NCBI GenBank assembly: GCA_029876055.1
Contig: CM056876.1
Coordinates: 4,836,001-4,900,000, forward strand
DNA length: 64,000 nt
Reading direction: 5' to 3'
Source: Madurella fahalii
Lineage: Eukaryota; Ascomycota; Sordariomycetes; Sordariales
Shown: piece by piece, positions 21,019-31,818 of the stretch
Numbering within the stretch: position 1 is the first letter of the stretch
Layout of the letters: every line of letters starts with the position of its first letter
Program-made: the position numbers and the translations under genes
The notes under the pieces: generated by a model
The model's database searches: none
What the model was told of the DNA's origin: nothing
What the model saw: the letters and a program-made list of their open reading frames with translations, nothing else

Positions 21019-23608
21019 CCTTCGTGCCGCCCACATTCTCCGCCCGGCGGGTATGCAACTATCTAGCGATGGGCTCCAGTGAACGATCGCAGCGACCCGT
21101 TGGAACCCGCTGCCAAGACCGAAATTCTTCAGCAACCCAAAGGGTCGTTTGGGTGGGGTTGCGTCACGCCGCAGGCGATCGGATCTAGGCCCGTCCACTG
21201 CGGCTAACCAAAATCATCCACTGACGGCGGTACAGATCTCAGATGCGTTCAGAACCGTGGGTCGTCCCGGAAACCGTACCCCTTCTTTCCAAGTGCGACT
21301 TCGACGGGTAGAGACTGGACGCGATAAAATACGATGCTGATAAGCATATACTAAGGAGGGGGGAATATCATGATATGGGAAGCAAGCTGGAGCACAGGGA
21401 ATACTTGTTTTGCAACAATATCCGCGACTTACGTGTGAGGCCTCGATTCGGATTCCCGTGCAATTAGAGGATCATGGTCTCCGTGTCTCTGTCAAGGTTA
21501 CTGAAGATGGCGTCGCCGCTCAGGCAATGCATGCAACAAGCGGGGCATGGACCAGTTCGCCCCCTACCATAAAATTAACTCGTACTTCAAGAAGCCAAGA
21601 GTCATAGTATTATATCTGCTTGGAACCTAGCTGGTTAGATCCCTCCGGCATGGGGGAATTTTGCCCGGAGCTCGGGGCAGAAGCATCCTCACGACTCTAA
21701 GATTCGAGCTCCGTCTCTTTGATGAAAATTTATATGCTTTGCTATTTACATAGCAGCTCACGCACGACCGCACTATAATGGCCAGGGGAGCAACCAGCTG
21801 CTATGACAGGATCTACGGACCATTAAGGAAAAAAGTAGAGTCGAGATTCATGAAAGGCAATCGCGAACGGTTTAGACAAGACGGCGGCATCAAAACACGG
21901 CCGACCGAATTTAAGCAATGTCAGATGCAAAAGGCTGCCCAGGCTTTTGATATGAGCCTCTGCCCCCAAGACCGAAGGATAGCATTACTTGGGAAGTTGG
22001 GCTGCATTATTTCACCCAAGCTGCCCCAAGTTGCCCCAAGTTGCGGCGCAAGGTCGGCCCTTGTATTTTATCGAGCGGAACTTGGCGAATACAGGCTGGA
22101 GACGGCCTGTTAGGGATCGAGGCCTGTGACCAGCTAAGAACGTCCGCTGATGAGATGTCCAGAACCACACTGTCATGAAGTGGGAATTTTAGAAGGCATA
22201 TTATTGGAGGCTGAGTAGGGATGCTGCCTTGGATACGGGAGGCGAGGATGCACTTCGACCAGAAGATATTGCCAAAGTGATGGAGGCGGCGTTAGAGTGC
22301 ACTGGCAAGAGAGTCTTGCATTGTAACGCAGTGGAATTACTGAGAGGGGGCTGCGAGCCTGTTCAATCTCTCCAAGCATCAGATGTTCTAGTAACCCATG
22401 GAAGTGGCAGTCGCAGCGTACGGGACTTGGGAGACTTTGCTGGCCAGGTGATGTTCTACAAGTCAAGTCAGCAAAGTTCTCGTATCTCAAACTAAGTACC
22501 GCTTCGCCCTCAGATACAAAGCCTCTTTGCAAAAATGATCAGCCACATGCTATCATTGGAGTCAGACGAAGCTTTCAATGACCGCATGGATCAAGGTTCG
22601 CTTGAGAGTGTCCTAGAATGGCGAGTGTGACGGCATGTTAATATCGCGCTTTTACTAAACTTATGCTGTTATACAGTCTCGCGGGCGGGCAATATATATG
22701 CGCTTGCAGACTGGCTGAATCAGGCACCATGCCATTCTATTTACTTCATGCTTCTGCTGTGTCAGCGGGCAGCGCTGGTCGCGCGGGCTTGTAAGGCAGA
22801 CTAGATAAGTCGATAAAGATAAGCCGTAGAGGAGCCTCCCGTCGAACCGGATTTCAACTTCCGCTCGGACCCGCCCCACCGTGCCGATCCCTGCGCCACG
22901 CTCACTGGGCCAGAACTTGGTTGTAAAAGTCATACGACTCTTGGATTCAGATGCCGGTACCTTTCGATCCATGTGCGCCGCATGCCGCCGGACCTGAAAT
23001 CCTTCGTCATTCGGCATTTTCTTTGCCTCCTATATGGTAGCGTCGAAGCAAGTGCGTCTTTTCCGCAATCAAACGCCGCTGTTCCTCGTAGATTCGATAG
23101 TCAATTGCACCAGAAAAAATCCTTAGGCGCCCCGTAGAGGTCTCTCCCGTGACACGCGATGCCAACACGTTTGTCATGCCAAGGGAAAGATGGCCAGGCC
23201 GAGCCCCAGACGTCCTCATTCTAAATCTGGGCTGCGATGCCGCTCCCGTCAATCCAGGCAGCGCTGCACCGAGGCGGCGCATAATTACATCAGATGAAGC
23301 CTGGCCAACGACCCATGGGCCCTAATCCCAAAAGACCCCTAATGGGCGAAGTCCCACTGAAAAGCCTCAGCTCCGAGGTTCAAGATTTTCTTTGTATTTT
23401 GCCTGAATCATAAGCAGAGCCTTGTTTCTCCGTTGAGTCAATAATATTTATCTACATTGCGAATCACACTTGCTACGTCTTCGAACGGAGCTGTTTTACA
23501 TAGCCTCAACCTTACTTACACCCGCCTCCGGGCAACCCCTCTAACCTCCATTACGTTATTTGTACCCAGCGCACCCGCAAAGAAAACAAAAGCCATCACA
23601 ATTTCACG
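21019..23608. other. 2.6-kb intergenic region, possibly with decayed repeat sequence
   Basis: No domain-bearing frame. The sequence from about 21300 to 23450 is less GC-rich than its surroundings. A short direct repeat of TTGCCCCAAG-type units occurs at about 22012-22046, near a partly complementary CTTGGGAAGTTGGGC at about 21989, which may be part of a decayed mobile element. Two CCCTAAT motifs (about 23320 and 23338) lie near the 2EXR gene. No terminal repeats or target-site duplications could be defined. Confidence 0.4.
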
Positions 23609-24583
23609 ATGTCGACGTCCTCATCGTCAACTTTCCACACCTCTTTCCCCCTCTTCCCTCTCCTGCCCCCAGAGCTCCGCCTCCAAATCTGGCGCCTCGT
23701 CCCCCAATCCCGCGTCATCACCCTCTCCTACCTCCCCTCCCCCTACGCCAACGACGACACCTACACCTACCACACCCCCAACACCCGCCCGCCGCGGCTC
23801 TTACACATCTGCCGCGAGTCCCGCGCCGAGGGTCAGAAGATCTACATCAAGTGCTCCATCCCCACCATCCACCCCGGTTACCAAGAACAAGAACAAGAAC
23901 AAGAACAACATCAAGGAGAAGAAGAAGAGGAGAGATACTTCCACCTCCACCCGCACCTCGACATCCTCTACCTCCCCCGGCCACAGCCTGGCCTCGATCC
24001 AGCCGGCTACTCGTCGTGGGCGCACGAGTTTGGGCAGCGCATGCCCGTCGCGGCGGCGGCGGCGCGCAGGCTGGCCGTGGACTACGTCCCCGCCGAGCTG
24101 AGGCGGCCGTGGGAGGTGTACGGCAAGCTGTGTCTGCTGCGGGGGTGCGCGCGGCTGGAGGAGGCCTTCCTGGTGATTTCGTCTCTGGGGTCTGGCGGCT
24201 CGCCGCCGTCCCCGCTCGAGGGCGAGGTCGAGGGTCTCGGCCTTGGGATGGAAGAGGGCGGGATGGGGTGGGGGAACGGGATGATGCAGGAGGTGGAGTT
24301 TGTAGATCCGAAGGGGGAGCCCGGGGAGATCATGGGGATTATGGAACGGGTGAGGGAGTCGTTTAGGTTCGAGGTGGATGGTGGGGGGAACGGGGGGGTT
24401 AGGGGGTTGTTGGGGAGGAGGGGAGCGGGTGACGACGATGATGATGGGTGTAAGGAAACCGAGGGGCTTGAGAGGGGGCTAGAATTGATCCCTAAGGCGA
24501 AGAAGAAGAAGGTGTTGAGGGACTGGGGGTGCTGGGTGGGCTACGCTGCGTGCACGGGGTCAGGAGTTAGGCTGGTTGTCTGA
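23609..24583 (+). CDS. 2EXR-domain protein
   Basis: Single exon, 324 aa. The N-terminal half has the 2EXR signature of filamentous ascomycetes: FPLLPPELRLQIWRLVP at about residues 15-31, then PRLLHICRESRAEG at about 62-75. This family is large and its function is unknown; a role like F-box or BTB adaptor proteins has been suggested only by analogy. Between the two motif blocks and the C-terminus are a Glu-Gln repeat (QEQEQEQEQHQ), a Glu run, an Asp run and a Gly-rich segment, all probably disordered. The Kozak context and the position of the domain support the ATG at 23609. A convergent neighbour lies 345 bp away. Confidence 0.85.
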   Translation: MSTSSSSTFHTSFPLFPLLPPELRLQIWRLVPQSRVITLSYLPSPYANDDTYTYHTPNTRPPRLLHICRESRAEGQKIYIKCSIPTIHPGYQEQEQEQEQHQGEEEEERYFHLHPHLDILYLPRPQPGLDPAGYSSWAHEFGQRMPVAAAAARRLAVDYVPAELRRPWEVYGKLCLLRGCARLEEAFLVISSLGSGGSPPSPLEGEVEGLGLGMEEGGMGWGNGMMQEVEFVDPKGEPGEIMGIMERVRESFRFEVDGGGNGGVRGLLGRRGAGDDDDDGCKETEGLERGLELIPKAKKKKVLRDWGCWVGYAACTGSGVRLVV

Positions 24584-24928
24584 GGCATGAAATCTGGCGG
24601 GGGCGAAAACATAAGATGCTGCGACGCTACCTGCGGCTGGTGCAGGAAGCTAATGTGCGGCGGGGAGAGCTCAACTTCACTCGGCCTACTTGGCTAATAT
24701 CATATGAATACCTGGTCGTCAAAAGTGTGTATTACCCGGTCTCCCCTATGCAGACCTCCTTGGCAGATGCTAAGCGGCCGGGGAGAAAACTCGGCGCTTA
24801 ATACAATGAATTTAAAGATTAACAGTCCATTATTATCCCATCTCTAATGCATTATTCCACGTTCCTCAGCTTGCATCATAGATCATTACTCGCCCTTTGA
24901 ATCCGATAAATGTATATTCCTCACGAGC

Positions 24929-26078
24929 TCAGATGAGGATGAAGAACGACAGGAAGAATGTCGCCAGGTTAGCCACCCAGGTCAAGAAACCAGGCGTCGC
25001 CACCCCAGGAGCCGCCAGGCCGGTCGAGGTATTCTCCCCCCGGCGACAGGCGGGCCGGTAGCCGTGGGGTTGGAGGCATCAGAAGAGACAGTCTGGGTGG
25101 GAAGGCCGAAGCCCGGGAGGTCGGCCGCGCCGGGGTTACGGCTGGATACCGAGCTGAATTGGAGAACGGAGGTGCTAGTGGGCGGGGCATCGTCGCAGAT
25201 GGTTTGGAAGCCGGAAATAACTACGTGTTTATGTTAGGATCGCCTCGTGGGGTGTGCATCAAGAGGAGAAATGCTTACCTTCATAATCCTCGGGAACAGC
25301 GGTCCGGGCGAAAGGCGCACATGAACTAGCGTAGTCCTCGAAGCGTGTGTTGAACGAGCCAGAACGGTCGTAGCTATTACCACATGTCAGTATTGTGAAG
25401 TTTTGCTGTTGGAAGAGAGGGGCTCACCAGAAGCATTCTGCCACCTCGCTGATCCGAGCAGTCTGGAAGTCGATTTCCTCAGAGCACGAGTTATAGATGC
25501 TCATCATGGACGAGCACCCGGCAGGTGCTACGACGTCGTCGTCGTCGCCGGACCCCCTTGTCCGGGTCGCAGCAGGGGGCACCGTTTGGGTCGCGGTACC
25601 GCCGGCGCAGACACCTCCCCCTGCTTCGGAGCATACACCCCATAGCATGGAAACAGCTATACAACCTTAGTATACCCACATTCAAAGCATATAAGGCTAC
25701 CGGCTAGAAGAGCCTACCTTCCAAGACGGTGCTCGCTTCGCTACCCGATGCCGAGCTATAGATATACTCGGCGCAGTCCGAATAGGCCGACACGACGGGC
25801 GTGCTGGATTGGCAGCACATGCAATTCTCGAATTCGGCCATAGGAGCATCGGTCTCAAGGACACCGGCCGAGTAGCAAGAGCTGATAACGGCATCGGCGG
25901 TGGCGCAGGCACGGAGACCATCGTCTTCGTCTATCGCGGCGCCCATCACATCGGCGACAAGATTTGGCGCAATCTGGATATGGTCCACTTTTGTCACCCT
26001 TACCACGTCAACATATCCTTCAAGCAAAGCGATGGCGCGGTGCGCGAGGGCAAGCGCGAAGAGGAACTGTCGAGCCAT
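24929..26078 (-). CDS. Secreted cysteine-rich protein with probable GPI anchor signal; apparent frameshift in last exon
   Basis: Four exons, complement(24929..25220, 25279..25373, 25428..25656, 25718..26078). All three introns have clean signals: 25657-25717 (GTAGGC, ACTAAG, ATAG), 25374-25427 (GTGAGC, AATAG), 25221-25278 (GTAAGC, CTAAC, GTAG). A short N-terminal hydrophobic segment suggests secretion. The mature part has many Cys residues (ENCMCCQSS, YSDCAEYIY, WGVCSEAGGGVC, SSCAPFA, TICDDAP), followed by a Ser/Thr/Pro-rich linker. As read, the frame ends at 24982-24984 after a basic stretch (307 aa). The +1 frame just after a G6 run (25036-25041) instead carries a small-residue site and a hydrophobic tail (NLATFFLSFFILI) ending at 24929-24931, a classic GPI signal. 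One extra G would join them. I cannot name a family. Confidence 0.65.
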
Positions 26079-27210
26079 TTTTGCTGGTCACAGAAGTCAG
26101 GCTTCTAGGAGGTTGAACAGAGAAGACTGCGGTGGATGTGTAACCCATCACGCCGAGGAAAATGAGCGGGATGCAGGAAATATTTAAGCGATTCCTTCGC
26201 GGGACGCGAGGCTGAATGGGCCTGGCGAAAACCAGGTCTGGTCAGGCTTCCAGCTGCACGATATATTGGCACGCCAGGCTTACGTGGGGCCCTGAGAACC
26301 TGGGCTATGGAAAGCTAGTGCTGAACCCATTTGGTTAGAGGCTGCCCACCGCGGTCTTTCGCACCCACACTAGACTCCGTGGCGACAACATCACCTTCTT
26401 GTCGCGTTGGGGCTGAGGATGCATTTGAGTGTTGGCAACCAAAACTGAGCTTCCGAGAACACAGGTGCCGACCGCCCGTTGGGCCACCCTGCTTGTCCTG
26501 CCGATGTGATTGGAGCAGAGCTCAGGTCCAGAGCAGCTGGAAGCTCATCCCCCGCTCGATATTCTTGGCATCATGTTGTGGCGTCTTGTTGGGGTTAGTC
26601 TCGAGGGAGGCTTCATGGGTCCAGGCTTCCCGTCACCTGCCGGAAGCTCAAACGAGGCCGGCAGTTCTAAGCGTAGAACCCATCTCCATCTTTGAGGCCG
26701 GATTACCAAGGCTTTCAAAAGTTTCTCAGAGGGTAGAGAGTGAGTAAGCCCAGTCATCTGTTCATTGCCCAGACTATCCTCGCTTGGAGTTCAAGGGGAT
26801 TGGGCCCGGTGGGCGGCAGAGCTACACCGTAGACCCACCTACAATTTCAGGCCCATTTGAGGTGTGTCACGTGGTACGGTAGGTTGCTATGACGTCCGAA
26901 CGCGCGACGCGGTCTCTACGCATTGGTTGTTTGGTCCCGGGAGAAGGGGCCACCACAGCGTTCCACTTTTCCACAGGGCATGTACGATGACTTCATGCCA
27001 ACCGCGATCCATTGTTTCCCCTTCGACCCCTGAGTTGCATTTTTCGTTGCATTCTGCTGCACATTCTCAAGCGGGAATTAACCCTGAGATCTGACTCTTG
27101 ATTGACCAATATTATCGTTCATCGCTTAACAAAGGGGGTTGTTAGAATCGCCACTTTATCTCGATGCAACAGCACCCCTTTTAAGGAAACCGGCTCTGCA
27201 GCTGCCTGGG
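26079..27210. promoter_or_regulatory. Divergent intergenic region between the secreted-protein gene and HOS3-like gene
   Basis: 1.13 kb holding both promoters. No coding domain is visible. The frame of the downstream deacetylase is open back to about 27139 but without an ATG there. Confidence 0.5.
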
Positions 27211-30200
27211 ATGGCGTCGCTGTCGTCCAAATCACCCTCTCCGCCCGAGCAGGTGTCGGCAACAATGGCCCAACAAGCGCGTCCGCACGACACCAGTAGC
27301 CAGGATGGCGATAGTGACTTGACGCAGTCGTTGAAACGGCTGACCATCACAACCTCGCCCCCCACAAGACGACCGGCCTTGAGCCCTCTCAAGGCCGCCG
27401 ACAAGTCCCCCAACTCTCCTGCCCGGCCCAGCAGTGCTATGAGGACGCCGCTCCGGAGCGCTTCTGCCATGGCCAATCCGCCCTCTCGATCTGCGACGCC
27501 GACTCTGCTGAGGAAGGCCTCTATGAACTCGCTCCATTCCATCAACGGCGTCGCGCCTCCACGCCGCTCGAGCTCCGCTAACATCCCGTCGTCGTCGGTG
27601 CCCAGATCAGGAAGGTCACCCCTTAGGAGCATGTCACCCGAGCTGCCAGAGAGGTCCGTCCCGACCGCCTCCTCCGTCGCAAGCGACCACTTCAAAACCG
27701 AGCTGGAGGTCCATCATGGTCCCGAGGCAACACGCCGTGCCGAGACCGTCGTGATTCTCCAGGACGCCTGCTACGGGCACCGGTTCTCCCGCCCCCGCAC
27801 GTCGCGCGCGAATCTCAGCACCATCGTCGAGCGGCCCGAGAGAATCAAGGCGTGCGCCCTGGGAGTGTCAGCGGCATATGTGCGTTTGGGCGAGCGGCAT
27901 CAGGATGGCGCCTTTCCCATATGCCCCGAGGTGGACCCAGCGTCGCTGCCCACGATACCTTTTCGGATCCAGAAATCCAGCAGGAGGCTTTCTTTGGGAT
28001 CACAGACCGTGACCAACGTGCATGGGACCAAGTGGATGGAGGAACTCAAGATTATGTGTGACACGGCCGAGGCGAAGCTGGCATCGGGCGGCAGGGAGCT
28101 CCAGCGTCCCGATATGGACCGAGGCGCACACGGGGAAGCGCCGCGGAAGTTCCATGAGGGCGACCTATACCTCTGTGCCGAGTCGCTGGAGGCTCTAGAG
28201 GGTGCATTAGGGGGCGTATGCGACGCCGTTGACGCAGTGTTTAGGCCCCAGGGACCCCAACGAGCCTTTGTTGCGATCCGGCCACCCGGCCACCATTGCT
28301 CCGCATCTCACCCATCTGGCTTCTGCTGGATCAACAACGTCCACGTTGGCATCATGCACGCAATTCTGAGCCACGGCCTGACACACGCTGCCATCCTCGA
28401 TTTTGACCTGCACCACGGCGACGGCTCCCAATCCATTGCCTGGCAGCACAATGCGAGGAGCGTTGGCCTGTCTAAGAACGCGGCCTGGTGGAAGAAGACG
28501 TCTATCGGTTATTTCAGTCTGCATGACATCAACTCTTACCCGTGCGAGATGGGCGATGAGGACAAGGTTAGGAACGCAAGCATCTGTATCGACAACGCGC
28601 ACGGCCAGACCATATGGAATGTCCATTTGGAACCCTGGAAAACTGAGGCCGACTTCTGGGCCCTCTACGAGACAAAGTACTCCGTCCTGCTTGAAAAGAC
28701 GCGGGCTTACCTCAAGAGCCATACCGAGCGGCTACGCGCCTCGGGGCTGAACTCGAGGGCTGCCATCTTCCTCTCGGCAGGCTTTGACGCCAGCGAATGG
28801 GAAGACGCGGGCATGCAGCGGCACAATGTCAACGTGCCGACCGAGTTCTATGCGCGTTTGACTCGCGACGTAGTCCGAATCGCGGCGGAAGAAGGAACAA
28901 GCGTTGAAGGGCGGATCATCAGTGTCCTAGAAGGGGGATACAGCGACCGCGCCCTCTGCTCAGGTGTCTTTAGCCACCTTTGCGGTCTTGCGGGAGACGG
29001 GCCTAGCAACAGAGAGCAGGAGTTGAACGGCATTGGCAACGACAGTCGGGGGACTGTCCCGCTGCGCGCGCGGAAGGACTCTACAGCGAGCGAGCGGGGA
29101 GCTAGGCGATACGAGCCGGCGTGGTGGTCCGCCGGCGAGCTCGGACAACTCGAGGCAGCTCTCACTGGGCCGCCAGTGGTGCCAACGAGGCCGCGCAATT
29201 CTACGCCACCGACTTATTCTTCACCAACCCAAGCATCGCAAGCAAGGGCGGTAAATCTCAAGAGCCGACGAAGCATGTCAGGGTTGTCGCCAGCCACGAG
29301 AAACGAATTAGTATCGTATTTCTCCCCACCGCCTCCCGATGTCCCGTGGACCGTCGCGGCAATCGAGCTCAGTAAGCTACTCATCCCTGGCGGGCGCCAA
29401 ACAAACAGCTGCTCGCATGAAGACCTCAATGCGGAATCTACCCGGGCACGGCGTGACCGTCAATCCGCCCTTGCCCAGTCTTTGCCTCCGGGTACGGCTG
29501 CTGGCTCGGGAGACCGGCCTCCCACTAGGATGGGGTTAAGGGAACGCAAAGCAAAGCCGGCGTCGCTCGCCGAGGATGATGAGGATCGCAGGAGCCGACG
29601 AAAGACTGTCGCAGGCTCCTCGGTCCTTCCCACAGAATCAGCATCCCGTGGGCCTACCGCAGCGCCTGGAAAGCAACCGAGACAATCTGGCCGGCGGCTT
29701 AGTGCGGCGTCGAGCATTATGTCTACGGCAGGCGTGGATGCGGCGCTGCCGGTTCCCCAGACGGCGTCAATACAGAACAACCCAGGGACGGATGCCACAA
29801 CCAGACCGGAGTCCTCGATGAGCGTTCGAACGGCCAACACCAGTACTGTGAATTCGAAGAAGACGCGCGCACCTAAGAAGGAGCCGGCCCCGCGTACATC
29901 CAGGGCGCCCAAGAAGCCCCTCAGTGCGACCAGCGCAGCCCCCCAGGCCTCGGCGGCTGCTGCGTCGTCGGCCGAAAAAACGGGTGATGATGTGGATAAA
30001 CTAACCGGTGAAATGAAAAAGATCAAAATCACCGTTATCACCAAAGCCCAGCGTGAGGCTCGCGAACGGGAGCGCCTGGCGAAGGAGAAACTCACCAACG
30101 ACGAGACGATATCCGTGCGGTCGCCGGCGGTGTCCGAACCTGCTCCTGCTGTAGAACAACTCCCTTTTCCGTCTCTATCCCCATCGCCGGAACAGTACCA

Positions 30201-30633
30201 CACTCCACCACCGCCACAAGCCCAATCTCCCCCCCACATCAATGAGAACCCCTCAACACCCTTAGTCGGGGCCTCGGACCTCGCATCTCCTGCCCCACCC
30301 ACCGACCCTCGCAGCATCCCGCTCCCGGCTAGCTCACCGCCGCCACCTGGAAGCAGCAGCAGCCCAACTGGGGATTCAGCAGGCCAAATAGACGTCTTCA
30401 TCCCCTACCAGCCGGACGGCCCGATCCCGGAGGCGGTGGCGTTGCCCAAACAACAGCCGCTTCAATGGATGCCGCCTAATATTGCGGGAACGCCGGTCGT
30501 GTCGCCCGTTAAGAAAGGAGACCTGCCGGTTTTTACGAGCACCGGGGTGATTCCGTTCGCCGCGGCTGCGGCTGCGACGATAACACCTGTTGTCAAGGGG
30601 GATAAGGAGGCGGAGGAGTCGGATCATTACTAG
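27211..30633 (+). CDS. HOS3: Hos3-like histone deacetylase, 1140 aa
   Basis: Single exon. A Ser/Pro-rich N-terminus of ~170 residues precedes a class II-type deacetylase domain (about residues 185-600). Catalytic motifs are intact: RPPGHHCSASHPSGFCW with H361-H362, DFDLHHGDGSQ at 397-406 carrying the zinc-binding Asp and His, SAGFDASEWED near 523 with the third metal Asp, and LEGGYSD near 573. The insertion after the HHGDG motif with WWKKTSIGYFSLHDINSYPCE is typical of Hos3-type enzymes. The ~540-residue C-terminal part is disordered, with Ala/Pro/Ser-rich and basic clusters (KKEPAPRTSRAPKK). Yeast Hos3 is trichostatin-insensitive and acts on core histones and at the bud neck. The ATG at 27211 is the first in frame; a second at 27265 (AACAATGGCC) has a better context and could be the real start. 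Confidence 0.92.
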   Translation: MASLSSKSPSPPEQVSATMAQQARPHDTSSQDGDSDLTQSLKRLTITTSPPTRRPALSPLKAADKSPNSPARPSSAMRTPLRSASAMANPPSRSATPTLLRKASMNSLHSINGVAPPRRSSSANIPSSSVPRSGRSPLRSMSPELPERSVPTASSVASDHFKTELEVHHGPEATRRAETVVILQDACYGHRFSRPRTSRANLSTIVERPERIKACALGVSAAYVRLGERHQDGAFPICPEVDPASLPTIPFRIQKSSRRLSLGSQTVTNVHGTKWMEELKIMCDTAEAKLASGGRELQRPDMDRGAHGEAPRKFHEGDLYLCAESLEALEGALGGVCDAVDAVFRPQGPQRAFVAIRPPGHHCSASHPSGFCWINNVHVGIMHAILSHGLTHAAILDFDLHHGDGSQSIAWQHNARSVGLSKNAAWWKKTSIGYFSLHDINSYPCEMGDEDKVRNASICIDNAHGQTIWNVHLEPWKTEADFWALYETKYSVLLEKTRAYLKSHTERLRASGLNSRAAIFLSAGFDASEWEDAGMQRHNVNVPTEFYARLTRDVVRIAAEEGTSVEGRIISVLEGGYSDRALCSGVFSHLCGLAGDGPSNREQELNGIGNDSRGTVPLRARKDSTASERGARRYEPAWWSAGELGQLEAALTGPPVVPTRPRNSTPPTYSSPTQASQARAVNLKSRRSMSGLSPATRNELVSYFSPPPPDVPWTVAAIELSKLLIPGGRQTNSCSHEDLNAESTRARRDRQSALAQSLPPGTAAGSGDRPPTRMGLRERKAKPASLAEDDEDRRSRRKTVAGSSVLPTESASRGPTAAPGKQPRQSGRRLSAASSIMSTAGVDAALPVPQTASIQNNPGTDATTRPESSMSVRTANTSTVNSKKTRAPKKEPAPRTSRAPKKPLSATSAAPQASAAAASSAEKTGDDVDKLTGEMKKIKITVITKAQREARERERLAKEKLTNDETISVRSPAVSEPAPAVEQLPFPSLSPSPEQYHTPPPPQAQSPPHINENPSTPLVGASDLASPAPPTDPRSIPLPASSPPPPGSSSSPTGDSAGQIDVFIPYQPDGPIPEAVALPKQQPLQWMPPNIAGTPVVSPVKKGDLPVFTSTGVIPFAAAAAATITPVVKGDKEAEESDHY

Positions 30634-31818
30634 AGATGCTGTTGCTGTGGCTGTTGCTGGCGGTGGGCTGGGGCGGTGGTGAAGTGGTTGTGCGGCTGGG
30701 GTTGTTGTTTGAGGGAAAGCGCAGAAGAGGGGTGACGACGGTGATGGTGCGAGTTTCGGGAGGGGCTCAAAGCTGACCTTGGGTCTGGTTTGACTCAAGT
30801 TTGCTATTACCGTTGTTGTTATTGTTATTATTACTTGTTGGTGATACGCTCTGTAATAACCGGTTTGGTTGTTTGGTTTGTTTAGCACTCTGCGAGTGCG
30901 GGCGGCTGGGATACCCTTTGTTTTTTTTTTTTTTTTTTTTTCCCATTTCTCTAGATTTGCTTGAGACCGTTGGCCGTTGTTGGGGTTTCCCTTTCTAGCG
31001 GTATCCTTCTCTTCGATTCTTCAATTATTCATAGCGCAGCCGGTATTTTCATAGAACCGACTGGTTTTATGGTGCGCGGCATTCTTATTCACTTCAGATA
31101 AATCAACCTTTGTCCCCTGATAGTAAGACCGTATCTGACCACATTCGCCACCCTTACTTGTCTTCAGAGTTTGGATACAAGTGTGACAACCTCCTTTTCT
31201 TTTCTCTGTTTATTAATGTTCGCTCTATAACCTGTGATTTCGTCTGCACCAAGTAGGACGTAGTTCGCTGTGGCCATACCGTTGGGGACATGGCCGAGTT
31301 ATCTCACTTGGGGGTTCACTGTTTTGCTGTGAGTGATCAACTGGGTGGACTGGGTTCAGTTCGTCTGTCGAGTTATCCGGATCCGCATAGCCAGGGACAG
31401 GAATCTCTACGGATTAGGGTGGAGTAAAGCATCAGTCGCCTCCCAATCACTATCCGAGGTTTATACCGACATTATTATGTTGTAGATTGGTTCGTATTGC
31501 CAAAGCTGTTTATACTAGGGCCCAGATATGGTGTACGATCAGGGATATCATGTTGTACACCCGCACCTCTCCCCCACGACCGGATCTCTCTCTACGCTAT
31601 GAACAGATAGAAAAACACTGGTCTTCTAGCGCAGTCTATAATCGGCACCATCTAGCCGTCGCGCTGGACATGCTCGATCTGACTCGATCGAGCCTTTTCA
31701 GCTCAAAATTCACCCTATAAAACGCCATTTGATGCGCGCTCCGCGTATCTGTGCCCCCGCTACTAGTAAGAAAACATCCATTGCCCCGCGAAAATGGTCC
31801 TGCCCACCCAGCCCATCA
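30634..31818. other. Convergent intergenic region with a poly(T) tract
   Basis: About 1.2 kb between the HOS3-like stop and the CLD1-like stop. A T22-type run lies at about 30919-30940. The sequence is moderately A/T-rich from 31000 to 31700. No gene is visible. Confidence 0.5.

Noticed and set aside
29460..30401. 313-codon frame antisense to the HOS3-like C-terminal tail
   Set aside because: Shadow of Ser/Pro-rich low-complexity coding sequence.
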